In this document: piece after piece, positions 43,227-52,115 of the stretch
How the letters are laid out: every line of letters begins with the position of its first letter
How positions within the stretch are numbered: the first letter of the stretch is position 1
Assembly: GCF_014192395.1 (NCBI RefSeq)
Contig: NZ_JACHXW010000001.1
Span: forward strand, 1 to 64,000
Reading direction: 5' to 3'
Length of the DNA: 64,000 bases
DNA from: Paenibacillus endophyticus
GTDB lineage: Bacteria > Bacillota > Bacilli > Paenibacillales > Paenibacillaceae
Made by a program: the position numbers and the translations under genes
Notes under the pieces: generated by a model
The model's database searches: none
Seen by the model: only the letters and a program-made list of their open reading frames with translations
What the model was told of the DNA's origin: nothing

Positions 43227-44395
43227 TGCTTTCCCGGTGGATGATGCTGCGACGTCAAAGAGCGAAGCGGACGGCGCTGCTTGGCGTGCTATTAAGCTCC
43301 TTTCTGCTCCAAGGTTGCTGGGATGAAATCAACCTCGAGGACATGAGCTATATCTCATCGCTTGGCATTGATTTCAAGGAGGGGCATTACGAGGTTTACG
43401 CCCAAATGATCAAGTTCGGGTTAATTGCGAAGACGGAATCGATTCAGCCCGACCCGAACCCTGTTTGGATCGGCAAAGGCAAAGGGGATTCCATCCTGCT
43501 TGCATTAAATGATCTGACGAAGGCAGGGCAAGCGATTCTTAGCTTGGAGCATTTGAAATCTGTCATCGTGCAAGAAAGGGCGATGACGCATATGGAGGAT
43601 ATTATGGATGGTCTCAATCGTCAAAGGGCTTCCAGGTATACTTCTATATTGTTTGGGACAAAATCCCCGATCGATGATCTTTTTACGACCGATACTTTTT
43701 TTGACCAATCGCCGTTGAATAGCATTATGTACATGCCTGCCCCTCTTAATGTTCAAAGAAGCTTCATTCGTCCGCATGCTCTTCAGTTGGCTGTGCAATC
43801 CTTAAATGAACCAGCTATGACGACGACAGTTCCATCACTTTCGGCTAATAAGGATTATTGGAAAAGAAAAAAACAGCCGCTTAAAATACAATTTATCGAC
43901 GGCGTCTTTGTATATCGGGAGTTTAGGTATATAGGATTTATGCCGGAGCCGGAGGCAGAAGGGCTAAGATGGATAAATCCGGAATTTGAGCATTTTTTAT
44001 TCGGAGTGAAAGTCAACAACGGCACGGCAACGGTAACGGTCACCTCCTCCAAAGCGAAAATAAACGTTACTTTCAAGAACGGAGTTCCTCATTTTATACT
44101 CGCTGTGAAAATGGGTGGAGATATGTCAGAGATGCAGGTTGGAGTGGCGCAGTCCCAGGTAGAGACAGCGGTGGCAGAGAAGACTCAGCAGCAGCTGTTA
44201 GAAACGTATCGCAAGGGACAGGCGAAGGGAATGGATGTGTTCGGTCTCGAGCATCATCTTTACCGATACCATAACGCCTATTGGAAGCAGCACTGCAAAG
44301 GAGAGAATTGGATGCCGAAAGAGGAGCAAGTGGAGTTTAAAACAACCTTTCAGCTCATTCATTCCGGCAATTTCGAATTAAACAGCGATACATAA
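43226..44395 (+). CDS. Germinant receptor subunit C lipoprotein (GerAC-type)
   Basis: The 389-residue Ger(x)C-family lipoprotein has lipobox LLQGC followed by WDEINLEDMSYISSLGIDF and YEVYAQMIKFG. Its three-domain length is normal. AAGGAGGGAC precedes the ATG at 43226, which overlaps the gerA stop (TGATG). It completes the first ger operon in the order B-A-C. It would be anchored on the outer face of the spore inner membrane. Confidence 0.93.
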   Translation: MLSRWMMLRRQRAKRTALLGVLLSSFLLQGCWDEINLEDMSYISSLGIDFKEGHYEVYAQMIKFGLIAKTESIQPDPNPVWIGKGKGDSILLALNDLTKAGQAILSLEHLKSVIVQERAMTHMEDIMDGLNRQRASRYTSILFGTKSPIDDLFTTDTFFDQSPLNSIMYMPAPLNVQRSFIRPHALQLAVQSLNEPAMTTTVPSLSANKDYWKRKKQPLKIQFIDGVFVYREFRYIGFMPEPEAEGLRWINPEFEHFLFGVKVNNGTATVTVTSSKAKINVTFKNGVPHFILAVKMGGDMSEMQVGVAQSQVETAVAEKTQQQLLETYRKGQAKGMDVFGLEHHLYRYHNAYWKQHCKGENWMPKEEQVEFKTTFQLIHSGNFELNSDT

Positions 44396-44486
44396 ATAAA
44401 GGAAAAATAGCTCATAATACGTTTGGCACGAAAATAATGGGTCCGCGGTGCTTAAGCAATTCATAACGAAACAAGGAGGATGAATG

Positions 44487-44711
44487 ATGATTCAGCCAAT
44501 GACAGCGAAAGAGCTGGAGTATATTGCAGACTCTATGTCTAACGAAGATGCTCAAATAAAGCAATGTGCAGCCTTGGTAGCAACGGGTACAACCCCTGCT
44601 CTCACGAGCCTAGCTTCACAAATGATTCAAACGCATCAGCAGCATTATGATTCTTTGCTGCATGCGATTTCGCACCATCAGCAAATGGCTCCCACGCAGC
44701 CTCAGCAATAA
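44487..44711 (+). CDS. Small CotF-like spore protein
   Basis: The 74-residue helical protein (MTAKELEYIADSMSNEDAQIKQCAALVATGTTPALTSLASQMIQTHQQHYDSLL) ends in a Gln/Pro-rich tail. The pattern resembles small CotF-like or ferritin-like coat proteins. Two ATGs are adjacent (44484, 44487); AAGGAGG favours the second. It precedes a CotF gene by 35 bases and is probably co-transcribed with it. Confidence 0.65.
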   Translation: MIQPMTAKELEYIADSMSNEDAQIKQCAALVATGTTPALTSLASQMIQTHQQHYDSLLHAISHHQQMAPTQPQQ

Positions 44712-44746
44712 AAGAACTCCATAATAGGCATAGGAGGTAAGTCGAT

Positions 44747-45148
44747 ATGTATCAACAACAGCAGCAAAAACAATCCGTCTTAACGGAAGAAGATTTGGCT
44801 GGCGGCATTCTCTCTGATTTAAAGAGGATTGTTCGCGAATATGCGACAGCCGCAACCGAGTCGACTTGTCCCGATATTCGCCAGCTGTTTACGAAGCTGA
44901 CAGACAATACGCTGGCGCTTCAAGGACAAATGTTCCAAGCGATGCAGCAAGCCAATATGTATAATACGGCCTCACCTGCGCTTCGCCAAGAGCTCGATAA
45001 ACAAGCGAAGCAATATCAGCAAACCAAACAAAAAACGAATCAGTTTTTACAGCAAACGCTAGGCGGCCAGCAAAGCCAAACCTTATACACGCCGCAAATG
45101 CAACAATCAAGCCAGCAACAGCAAAACGGACAGACGCATTATATGTAA
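44747..45148 (+). CDS. CotF-family spore coat protein
   Basis: The 133-residue protein holds a CotF domain (LTEEDLAGGILSDLKRIVREYATAATESTCPDIRQLFTKLTDNTLALQGQMFQAMQQANMY) with Gln-rich ends. CotF-family proteins are part of the spore coat. AGGAGGTAAG precedes the ATG, and a terminator follows eight bases after the stop. Confidence 0.85.
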   Translation: MYQQQQQKQSVLTEEDLAGGILSDLKRIVREYATAATESTCPDIRQLFTKLTDNTLALQGQMFQAMQQANMYNTASPALRQELDKQAKQYQQTKQKTNQFLQQTLGGQQSQTLYTPQMQQSSQQQQNGQTHYM

Positions 45149-45155
45149 GCAGAAA

Positions 45156-45178
45156 AGACCCCTAGCGGGTCTTTTTTT
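45156..45178 (+). terminator. Intrinsic terminator after cotF-like gene
   Basis: AGACCC and GGGTCT form a short stem followed by seven T residues. Confidence 0.82.
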
Positions 45179-45404
45179 GGTTGCTTTCATTTATAAGGCT
45201 AACATCATAATCGCAGGCAACCAGCAAAAATAAAAATAGGAAGCATCGAAATATAACAAGGAAATAATCGGAAAATATACAAGCTGTTGCATGCGGACGA
45301 TGCTTGGAAATGCCGCGTCTTCCCAAAAGCCTTTGATTGCGCGGGATTCGAAAAAGTTGTAAAATATTCTTTATAATCGCAGTCGTACTGGAAGGAGTTA
45401 TACA

Positions 45405-45896
45405 ATGACCGAATTACAGTTGAAAGTGCTCGAACTGCTAAAGGAAGACGCGCGAAGGGACGCCGAGTTGATCGCTACTATGCTTGCTGTACCTATAGAG
45501 GAAGTGAAGCAAGCGATCGCTGAGCTTGAGAACGACCATATTATCGTGAAGTATGCTACCGTTGTGAATTGGAGCAAGATTGATGATCAGAAGGTAACGG
45601 CACTTATCGAGGTTCAAATAACACCAGAACGCGGTCGCGGATTCGAAGGAATCGCTGAGCGCATTTATTTATATCCGGAAGTAAAATCCGTATATCTCAT
45701 GTCCGGTGCTTACGACCTGCTGGTTGAGGTTGAAGGGAAAAACCTAAAAGAGGTTGCCTCTTTTGTTTCGAATAAATTATCGCCGATCGATGCGGTATTA
45801 TCGACTAAAACGTTTTTTATCTTGAAAAAATACAAACAGGACGGCATTATCTTCGAGGAGCATGAAGGGGATCATCGGTTGATGGTTTCGCCGTAA
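45405..45896 (+). CDS. alaR: Lrp/AsnC-family regulator, AlaR-like
   Basis: The 163-residue regulator has an N-terminal winged HTH (LKVLELLKEDARRDAELIATMLAVPIEEVKQAIAELENDHIIVKY) and a RAM ligand domain (VTALIEVQITPERGRGFEGIAERIYLYPEVKSVYLMSGAYDLLVEVEG). It is 13 bases ahead of an aminotransferase, the same arrangement as alaR-alaT (yugG-yugH) in Bacillus subtilis, and probably controls it. GGAAGGAG precedes the ATG. A TATAAT lies at 45372-45377 without an obvious -35. The symbol rests on synteny and family. Confidence 0.85.
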   Translation: MTELQLKVLELLKEDARRDAELIATMLAVPIEEVKQAIAELENDHIIVKYATVVNWSKIDDQKVTALIEVQITPERGRGFEGIAERIYLYPEVKSVYLMSGAYDLLVEVEGKNLKEVASFVSNKLSPIDAVLSTKTFFILKKYKQDGIIFEEHEGDHRLMVSP

Positions 45897-45909
45897 AAGG
45901 GTGATGGCA

Positions 45910-47130
45910 ATGATTAAAGACGAAGAGAAACAACCCTCCACACCTGTGCGGCGCCAATCGATGGCCGATTACTTGTCTCCGCTCGTTCGGGACATTAAAC
46001 CGTCGGGGATCCGCCGGTTTTTTGATTTGGTCAGCACGCGCAAGGATGTCATAACGCTTGGCGTAGGCGAACCTGATTTTGTTACGCCATGGCATGTAAG
46101 GGAAGCGGCTGTTTATGCGCTTGAAACGGGGAAAACGCAATATACCTCGAATGCAGGTATGCCGGAGCTTCGCGGAGCGATCGGGCAGTACTTAAATGAC
46201 CAGTTCGCTGTAGCGTATAATCCTGCGGACGAAATTTTGGTTACGGTTGGAGGAAGCGAAGCGATTGATCTCGCGCTGCGCGCATTCATTGCTCCTGGAG
46301 ATGAGATTCTGATCCCGGAGCCCTGCTATATCTCATACTCGCCAATTACGGCGCTTACGGGCGGAAAGCCGGTAGGCATCGAAACGTATGCCAAGGATGA
46401 GTTCAAGCTAAAAGCAGAATCGCTAAAAGCGGTCATTACGCCGAAGTCGAAAGTGCTAATTCTATGTTACCCAAGCAATCCAACCGGCGGGACGATGACC
46501 TATGAGGACTGGCTGCCGATTACGAAGCTTGTGGAGGAGCATGACCTTGTCGTTATTTCGGATGAGATATATGCGGAATTGACCTACGGCTCGAAGCATG
46601 TCAGCTTTGCCGCTATGCCGGGCATGAAGGACCGCACCATTCTGGTCAGCGGCTTCTCGAAGGCGTTTGCGATGACGGGTTGGCGGATGGGCTATGCATG
46701 CGGCCATCCTGATCTGATCGCGGCGATGCTGAAGATTCATCAATATACTGTGATGTGCGCTCCAATCATGGCGCAATATGCGGCTCTTGAAGCGCTTCAG
46801 CACGGCTTGGAAGAGAAGGACCGCATGGTAGAAGCTTATAATCAGCGGCGCCGCTTAGTCGTAAAGGGCTTTCGGGATATTGGCCTTGACTGCCATGAGC
46901 CGCAAGGAGCCTTCTATGCATTTCCGTCCATCGTTTCAACAGGCTTAACGAGCGAACAATTCGCACAGCGTCTGCTGGATGAAGCGGGAGTAGCCGCAGT
47001 ACCTGGGGATGTATTCGGGCTTGGAGGCGAAGGACATCTTCGCTGCTCCTACGCTACATCCGTTACCAATCTAACCGAAGCGCTTGAGCGGATCGGCGGC
47101 TTTGTCCACCGTTTGAAGCAGCAGGGCTAA
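45910..47130 (+). CDS. alaT: Class I aminotransferase, AlaT-like
   Basis: The 406-residue fold-type I PLP enzyme shows LGVGEPDFVTPWHVREAA, the substrate-side NPTGG, VISDEIYAELTY and the PLP Lys in SGFSKAFAMTGWRMGY. The neighbouring AlaR-like regulator suggests alanine transaminase, although the subfamily also contains aspartate and aromatic enzymes. AAAGGGTG is best spaced from the ATG at 45910; GTG 45901 and ATG 45904 are in frame. Confidence 0.88.
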   Translation: MIKDEEKQPSTPVRRQSMADYLSPLVRDIKPSGIRRFFDLVSTRKDVITLGVGEPDFVTPWHVREAAVYALETGKTQYTSNAGMPELRGAIGQYLNDQFAVAYNPADEILVTVGGSEAIDLALRAFIAPGDEILIPEPCYISYSPITALTGGKPVGIETYAKDEFKLKAESLKAVITPKSKVLILCYPSNPTGGTMTYEDWLPITKLVEEHDLVVISDEIYAELTYGSKHVSFAAMPGMKDRTILVSGFSKAFAMTGWRMGYACGHPDLIAAMLKIHQYTVMCAPIMAQYAALEALQHGLEEKDRMVEAYNQRRRLVVKGFRDIGLDCHEPQGAFYAFPSIVSTGLTSEQFAQRLLDEAGVAAVPGDVFGLGGEGHLRCSYATSVTNLTEALERIGGFVHRLKQQG

Positions 47131-47159
47131 TTCCAGGTTGAACTATTTATTTACTTGAG

Positions 47160-47189
47160 CAGCAGGTCAGGAGATTATCCGGCCTGCTG
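47160..47189 (+). terminator. Weak hairpin after alaT
   Basis: CAGCAGGTC pairs with GGCCTGCTG (one T-G pair), followed by only three T residues. It may be a partial terminator before the cobalamin adenosyltransferase gene. Confidence 0.4.
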
Positions 47190-47233
47190 TTTGCATGATT
47201 AACGATCCGGGAATGGATGAGGAGCTGAAAAGG

Positions 47234-47806
47234 TTGAAACTATACACGAAAACAGGAGATAGCGGCCAAACTTCCTTAATTGGCGGGAGAGTTCGCAAGG
47301 ATGACGCTCGCGTCGAGGCATACGGTACAATTGATGAGCTTAACTCCTTCGTCGGGCAAGCAGCGGCAGAGGCGAGCAAGCATGATGAGCTTGCGGAGAT
47401 GGCTGCTTTGCTTATCGATATTCAGCAGGAGCTGTTTGATTGCGGATCTGATCTTGCTTATGCGGCCCCGGGAGCTCCTTTGAAAATAGCAGCTGAGCCG
47501 GCGCTTCGTCTAGAAGGCTGGATTGATCAATATAGCAGCGAAGCTCCGGAAATTACGAGATTCATACTGCCAGGGGGAAGCTCGGTGTCTGCTCTGCTGC
47601 ATGTATGCAGGACGGTTTGTCGCCGCGCAGAGCGCCGCGTCGTTACGCTAGCGGGCGAGCATGCTGTCAATCAAGACGTGCTCAGTTATTTAAACCGTTT
47701 GTCTGACTTTTTCTTTGCAGCGGCAAGAGCCGCGAATGCCAAGCTTGGCGTGAATGACACCGAATATGTGCGAAGCGCACATGTATTTGGGATGCCGAAG
47801 AAATGA
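47234..47806 (+). CDS. Cob(I)alamin adenosyltransferase, PduO type
   Basis: The 190-residue enzyme transfers adenosyl from ATP to cob(I)alamin. The signatures are complete: KLYTKTGDSGQTSLIGGRVRKDDARVEAYGTIDELNSFVG and, late, ALLHVCRTVCRRAERRVVTL and LNRLSDFFFAAAR. The likely start is the TTG at 47234 (family N-terminus KLYTKTGD), with GAGGAG upstream; ATGs at 47195 and 47213 are in frame but less well placed. It overlaps the next gene by four bases. Confidence 0.88.
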   Translation: MKLYTKTGDSGQTSLIGGRVRKDDARVEAYGTIDELNSFVGQAAAEASKHDELAEMAALLIDIQQELFDCGSDLAYAAPGAPLKIAAEPALRLEGWIDQYSSEAPEITRFILPGGSSVSALLHVCRTVCRRAERRVVTLAGEHAVNQDVLSYLNRLSDFFFAAARAANAKLGVNDTEYVRSAHVFGMPKK

Positions 47807-48759
47807 ATGATCCATTCGAAAAGCTTTATTATCGGCCCTTAGTAGCGATTGTTCGGGAGGCGGAGCATGGCAAAACGGTACGTACCGTTCTGGAGCGGCA
47901 GCTTGGCGTTTCCCGAAAGCTGCTGTCGCAGGTGAAGCTGACGGAGCACGGACTGACGGTTAACGAGGTCCGCGCCTACACGACAGCACCTGTTGCTGCC
48001 GGCGATATGATTCGCGTAAGGATGCTAAGGGAAATTTCGGAGGATATTTTACCGCAGCCGATTCCGATTCAAATCGTGTTCGAGGACGAGGATCTCTTAA
48101 TTGTGAATAAGCCAGCGGGTATGATCGTACATCCAACGCATGGCCATTATACGGGGACACTTGCGAATGGCGTTGTTTTCCATTGGCAGGAGCGAGGCGA
48201 ACAGGTACGATTTAGACCTGTGCATCGATTGGATGAAGAAACCTCCGGCCTCGTGGCAATCGCGAAAACTTCATACGTGCATCAGCAGCTATCCGAGCAA
48301 ATGCAGGCGAACGGTTTCTTGAAGCTTTATCGGGCTTATGTGTACGGAAGCCCGGCACCCGTGCAGGGTACGGTTGATGAACCGATTGACCGTGACCCTG
48401 AGCGGCCGCATATTCGAATCGTCACGCCAACGGGCTATCCGTCGGTCACGCATTATGAGACGTTGGCGAGCTATAATGAAACGTCCAATAGACCGGCATC
48501 AGCCGTCCGTCTGAAGCTGGAGACGGGAAGAACGCATCAGATTCGCGTCCATATGAAGCACATCGGCTGTCCATTGATTGGCGACAAAATGTATGGATCC
48601 GAGCAGGGCAGCGTTGAGGAGTGGGAGCTAGAAGCTGGCAGACAGGCATTGCATGCCGAAATTTTGGGCTTCACACACCCTATCACGAAGCAATGGATGG
48701 AGTGGCAGGCAGATCTCCCCCCTGAGCTTGCACGATTAGAGCAGAAGCTTACAACATAA
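47803..48759 (+). CDS. RluA/RluD-family pseudouridine synthase
   Basis: The 318-residue enzyme has an S4-like N-terminus (VRTVLERQLGVSRKLLSQVK), the catalytic Asp in VHRLDEETSGLVAIAKT, ILVNKPAGMIVHPTHGH-type motif (LLIVNKPAGMIVHP), and the C-terminal LETGRTHQIRVHMKHIGCPLIGDKMYG. It modifies uridines in rRNA or tRNA; the exact target is not readable. It overlaps the adenosyltransferase gene (ATGA), so the pair is translationally coupled. Confidence 0.92.
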   Translation: MNDPFEKLYYRPLVAIVREAEHGKTVRTVLERQLGVSRKLLSQVKLTEHGLTVNEVRAYTTAPVAAGDMIRVRMLREISEDILPQPIPIQIVFEDEDLLIVNKPAGMIVHPTHGHYTGTLANGVVFHWQERGEQVRFRPVHRLDEETSGLVAIAKTSYVHQQLSEQMQANGFLKLYRAYVYGSPAPVQGTVDEPIDRDPERPHIRIVTPTGYPSVTHYETLASYNETSNRPASAVRLKLETGRTHQIRVHMKHIGCPLIGDKMYGSEQGSVEEWELEAGRQALHAEILGFTHPITKQWMEWQADLPPELARLEQKLTT

Positions 48760-48798
48760 CACCGGAACGTTTATATCCATATTGGAGGATTCAACAGA

Positions 48799-49173
48799 AT
48801 GTCAAAGCCATTAACCATTATTCAATATCCCAAATGCAGCACATGCAAAGCGGCGTTGAAATCGCTGCAAAATAAAGGAAATGACGTTGTGACACGCCAT
48901 ATTGTCGAGGATACGCCTTCGGCAGACGAGTTGAAAGTACTTGTAGCCAACAGCGGGCTGGAGCTCAAAAAGTTTTTTAACACTTCTGGCGATGTCTACC
49001 GGGAATTAGGACTGAAGGACAAGCTGGCGGCTATGTCAGCGGATGACCAATATGCGCTGCTCGCTTCGAACGGCATGCTCATCAAGCGTCCTATCGTGAC
49101 GGATGGGGAAAAGGTCACGGTTGGCTACAAGGAAGAGCAATATGAACAAGCTTGGAATACTAGAAAAGGGTGA
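48799..49173 (+). CDS. ArsC/Spx-family protein, YusI-like
   Basis: The 124-residue thioredoxin-fold protein has a CSTC (CxxC) motif (IIQYPKCSTCKAALKSL) and the C-terminal block KKFFNTSGDVYRELGLKDKL and MLIKRPIVTDGEKVTVGYKEE. This fits the ArsC/Spx family, nearer to YusI-like proteins than to Spx or MgsR. Substrate is not known. ATTGGAGG precedes the ATG. It lies seven bases before the next aminotransferase gene. Confidence 0.85.
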   Translation: MSKPLTIIQYPKCSTCKAALKSLQNKGNDVVTRHIVEDTPSADELKVLVANSGLELKKFFNTSGDVYRELGLKDKLAAMSADDQYALLASNGMLIKRPIVTDGEKVTVGYKEEQYEQAWNTRKG

Positions 49174-49180
49174 ATGGACA

Positions 49181-50392
49181 ATGTCGGAAATCAAATGGCG
49201 ATCAAACCGTCTGTCACAGCTGGGATCGTCGATCTTTGCAGAGGTCGCGGCTTGGAAGCTTGCCGCTGCGGAGAGCGGGCTAGATATTATAGATCTTGGT
49301 ATCGGCAGTCCGGATCAGCCACCTTCGCCAGCCGTTAAGCAAGCTCTAAGCGAAGCGGTTTTACGCTCGGATATGTATGCCTATCCGGCAACGAAGAGCG
49401 GACTGCCCTTTCGCCAGCAAGCCGCGGCTTGGATGAAGCATCGATTCAACGTTGAGCTTGATGCAGGGAGCGATATCGTTACCCTTCTCGGCTCTCAGGA
49501 TGGGCTGGCCCATCTCGCCATGGCACTTTGCGATCCAGGCGATATGGCGCTGCTGCCTGACCCGGGTTATCCGATTTATGCAGCTTCGCTTGCGCTAGCA
49601 GGGGTGGAAGCGAAGCTTATGCCATTAAGGGAAGAGAATGGCTTCATGCCTGACTTAGCAGCGATCCCGGATGAGGATTGGGACAAAGCTTCTTTTATTT
49701 TGTTGAATTATCCGAACAATCCGATCTCTGCTGTCGCGGACCTTTCTTTTTTTGAGCAGCTCATTAACAAAGCCCGTCAGCATGGGGTATTGGTTGTGCA
49801 TGATTTGGCCTATTCCGAAATGGGCTTCGACGGCTGCGAGCCGCCCAGCATATTGGAGGTACCGGGGGCAATCGAGCAGGCTGTAGAGTTCCATTCCTTG
49901 TCCAAAAGCTTCAATATGGCTGGCTGCCGCATCGGGTTCTTGGCTGGCAACGCGGCAGCCGTCGGGGCTCTTCGCGAGCTGAAAGCGAATATCGATTACG
50001 GCGTATTTGATCCTATTCAGGAAGCGGGTATCGTTGCATTGCGTGAAGCAATCGAGAGTCCAGACCAGCCGAAGGCAGGCAAGCTATACGAGCGTCGCCG
50101 CGACGTGTTTCTGGAAGCGCTGCGTGAAGAGGGCTGGGAAGTTGCCGCTCCCAAAGCTACGATGTTTATTTGGGCGCCGCTGCCGCCTATGCAGTGGGTA
50201 CAGGATGAGCATTGGAACTCACGGCGAATTTCCCAGGAAATGCTGAAGCAGACCGGAGTGGTCGTCGTTCCGGGCGAAGCTTTCGGCTCCGAAGGCGAAG
50301 GATACGTGCGAATTGCGCTTGTGGAGAATGAGGAGCGTCTGAAAGAAGCGGCGAGAAGGATTGGAAACTTTATTCGTGGGCATAAAAGGTAG
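49181..50392 (+). CDS. Class I aminotransferase, LL-diaminopimelate-aminotransferase-like
   Basis: The 403-residue PLP enzyme shows DLGIGSPDQPPSPAVKQAL, YPATKSGLPFRQQAAAWM, NYPNNPISAV, HDLAYSEMGFDG and the PLP Lys in EFHSLSKSFNMAGCRIGFLAGN. These fit the DapL/AlaC-like subgroup. Real substrate could be diaminopimelate, alanine or another amino acid. The start at 49181 has AAAGGGTG upstream; the frame extends back into the preceding gene but that part is its shadow. Confidence 0.88.
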   Translation: MSEIKWRSNRLSQLGSSIFAEVAAWKLAAAESGLDIIDLGIGSPDQPPSPAVKQALSEAVLRSDMYAYPATKSGLPFRQQAAAWMKHRFNVELDAGSDIVTLLGSQDGLAHLAMALCDPGDMALLPDPGYPIYAASLALAGVEAKLMPLREENGFMPDLAAIPDEDWDKASFILLNYPNNPISAVADLSFFEQLINKARQHGVLVVHDLAYSEMGFDGCEPPSILEVPGAIEQAVEFHSLSKSFNMAGCRIGFLAGNAAAVGALRELKANIDYGVFDPIQEAGIVALREAIESPDQPKAGKLYERRRDVFLEALREEGWEVAAPKATMFIWAPLPPMQWVQDEHWNSRRISQEMLKQTGVVVVPGEAFGSEGEGYVRIALVENEERLKEAARRIGNFIRGHKR

Positions 50393-50426
50393 TAGCAAGC
50401 AATAGTGAGAGAGAGGGTTTAAAATC

Positions 50427-51311
50427 ATGAGTGAGCAACGGCTGCTGTTAGTTGACGGCATGGCAATTTTATTTCGGGCATATTTCGCTACATCATTCGG
50501 AGGAAGCATTCGCAGGACGAGCACGGGCGTACCGGTGAATGCGGTGCACGGCTTTGTACGTTATTTCATGGATGCTATTCATACCTTTAATCCTACACAT
50601 GTCGTATGCTGCTGGGATATGGGAAGCACGACTTTCCGAACGGAGCAATATGATGGCTACAAATCGAACCGACCTGCAGCTCCGGAAGACTTGATTCCAC
50701 AATTCGATCTCGTGAAGGATGTTGTGGCAAGCTTTAACGTGCCGAACATTGGCATTGCGGGTTATGAAGCGGATGATTGTATCGGCACGTTGGCGGCTGC
50801 GCTTAAAGATCAAGCGCATATATTTGTCGTAACCGGGGATCATGATATGCTGCAGCTAGTTGATGATCGTGTCTCCGTTGCTATCATGAAAAAAGGAATT
50901 GGCAACTATATGGTGTATACACCGGTGAGCTTAATGGAGGAACGCCAGCTGACGCCGATTCAGATCATTGATATTAAAGGCTTGATGGGCGATACGAGCG
51001 ATAATTATCCCGGCGTCAAAGGGATCGGCGAGAAAACAGCGCATAAGCTCATTCAAGAGCATGGTTCCATTGAAGGCTTGCTTGCTAATTTGGAATCTGT
51101 ATCCAAGACGATCCGTGCCAAAATTGAAGCGGATTTGGACATGCTTCATCTCTCACGCGATTTGGCGACGATACAACTCAATGCGCCCGTAGCATGCGAA
51201 TTGCTAGAATGCTTGTGGAACATGGACACGGAAACAGTCGTTCGAAAGTTTGATGAGCTGGAATTCGGCAGCCTAATCAAATTGTTGGGACAGCCTATCA
51301 TTGTTAAATAG
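50427..51311 (+). CDS. ypcP: 5'-3' exonuclease (flap nuclease), YpcP-like
   Basis: The 294-residue stand-alone homologue of the DNA polymerase I 5' nuclease has LLLVDGMAILFRAYFA, VVCCWDMGSTTFRTEQYDGYKSNR, GYEADDCIGTLA, VVTGDHDMLQLVDD, and the helix-hairpin-helix GLMGDTSDNYPGVKGIGEKTAHKLI. It removes RNA primers or flaps. The usual acidic metal ligands are present. GAGAGAGGG precedes the ATG, and a terminator follows. Confidence 0.93.
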   Translation: MSEQRLLLVDGMAILFRAYFATSFGGSIRRTSTGVPVNAVHGFVRYFMDAIHTFNPTHVVCCWDMGSTTFRTEQYDGYKSNRPAAPEDLIPQFDLVKDVVASFNVPNIGIAGYEADDCIGTLAAALKDQAHIFVVTGDHDMLQLVDDRVSVAIMKKGIGNYMVYTPVSLMEERQLTPIQIIDIKGLMGDTSDNYPGVKGIGEKTAHKLIQEHGSIEGLLANLESVSKTIRAKIEADLDMLHLSRDLATIQLNAPVACELLECLWNMDTETVVRKFDELEFGSLIKLLGQPIIVK

Positions 51312-51319
51312 CACTGAAC

Positions 51320-51361
51320 AAAACAGCTAATCCGCTTCGGCGTTGATTTAGCTGTTTTTTT
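51320..51361 (+). terminator. Intrinsic terminator after the exonuclease gene
   Basis: AAACAGCTAA (51321-51330) pairs with the TTAGCTGTTT segment (51348-51357), followed by T. Confidence 0.83.
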
Positions 51362-51473
51362 ATGAAGTCGTTTGCTCATTTCAGCGGCGATTGGAGATTG
51401 GGAATCCGAAGTATTTGATTATAATTGAAAATTCCCAGCCCGCAGCATTCAGATTGGTTATAATGCAGTCAAG

Positions 51474-51509
51474 GGAAAAGAAGGAAAAGAAGGAAAAGAA
51501 GGAAAAGAA
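51474..51509 (+). repeat. Four tandem 9-bp purine repeats
   Basis: GGAAAAGAA occurs four times in a row in the leader of kptA, 16 bases before its GTG. It lies about 10 bases behind TATAAT at 51459-51464. It is multiply Shine-Dalgarno-like and could change in copy number by slippage. Confidence 0.85.
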
Positions 51510-51524
51510 GGATTAGGAAGCGAT

Positions 51525-52115
51525 GTGAAAGTGATGTTAGATCAAACCATAGAAAAAAGGTTAAGCAAATGGATGACTAAGCTGCTGCGGCATACGCCAG
51601 AGGAGTTCGGTCTTGTCCTGGATTCTGAGGACGGCTCATGTACAGTGAATGATCTGCTTGAAACTATTCATGCCGAGTCAGAGTGGTCATGGGTTAAGCA
51701 GGAAGATATAGAGCAGGTCGTACGGAACTCGGAGAAGCAGCGGTTTGAAATAAAGAACGGGCGCATAAGAGCGAGATACGGGCACAGCCATAATAAAATC
51801 AGCTATGCGCCTGGCGAGCAGCCAGCCGTTTTGTATCACGGAACGAATAAGAAGGCTCTGCCATCTATCCTGATAGAAGGATTAAGATCGATGGGCAGAC
51901 AGTATGTTCATTTGTCGGAAGGCACCGATTTTGCAACATTAGCCGGCAGCCGCAGAGGCGAGCTGATTATTTTGAAGGTGGATACGTTAAGTGCCGCGCA
52001 GCTAGGGGTCACTTTCTATTACGCGGGTAATGAGGTGTGGCTGGCAGATCATGTTCCGTCGGAAAGCTGCTCTGTATGGCACCCTCAGGAGAAGGAGAGC
52101 GAGAATCATGAGTGA
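51525..52115 (+). CDS. kptA: RNA 2'-phosphotransferase (Tpt1/KptA)
   Basis: The 196-residue enzyme removes an internal RNA 2'-phosphate with NAD+, forming ADP-ribose 1'',2''-cyclic phosphate. Visible are the N-terminal winged-helix KLLRHTPEEFGLVLDSEDG and the ADP-ribosyltransferase part VLYHGTNKKALPSILIEGLRSMGRQYVHLSEG, with the catalytic Arg-His-Arg elements. In bacteria without tRNA splicing the substrate is unclear. Start GTG 51525 or ATG 51534; a weak AGGAAG precedes both. It overlaps tatD by eight bases. Confidence 0.9.
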   Translation: MKVMLDQTIEKRLSKWMTKLLRHTPEEFGLVLDSEDGSCTVNDLLETIHAESEWSWVKQEDIEQVVRNSEKQRFEIKNGRIRARYGHSHNKISYAPGEQPAVLYHGTNKKALPSILIEGLRSMGRQYVHLSEGTDFATLAGSRRGELIILKVDTLSAAQLGVTFYYAGNEVWLADHVPSESCSVWHPQEKESENHE

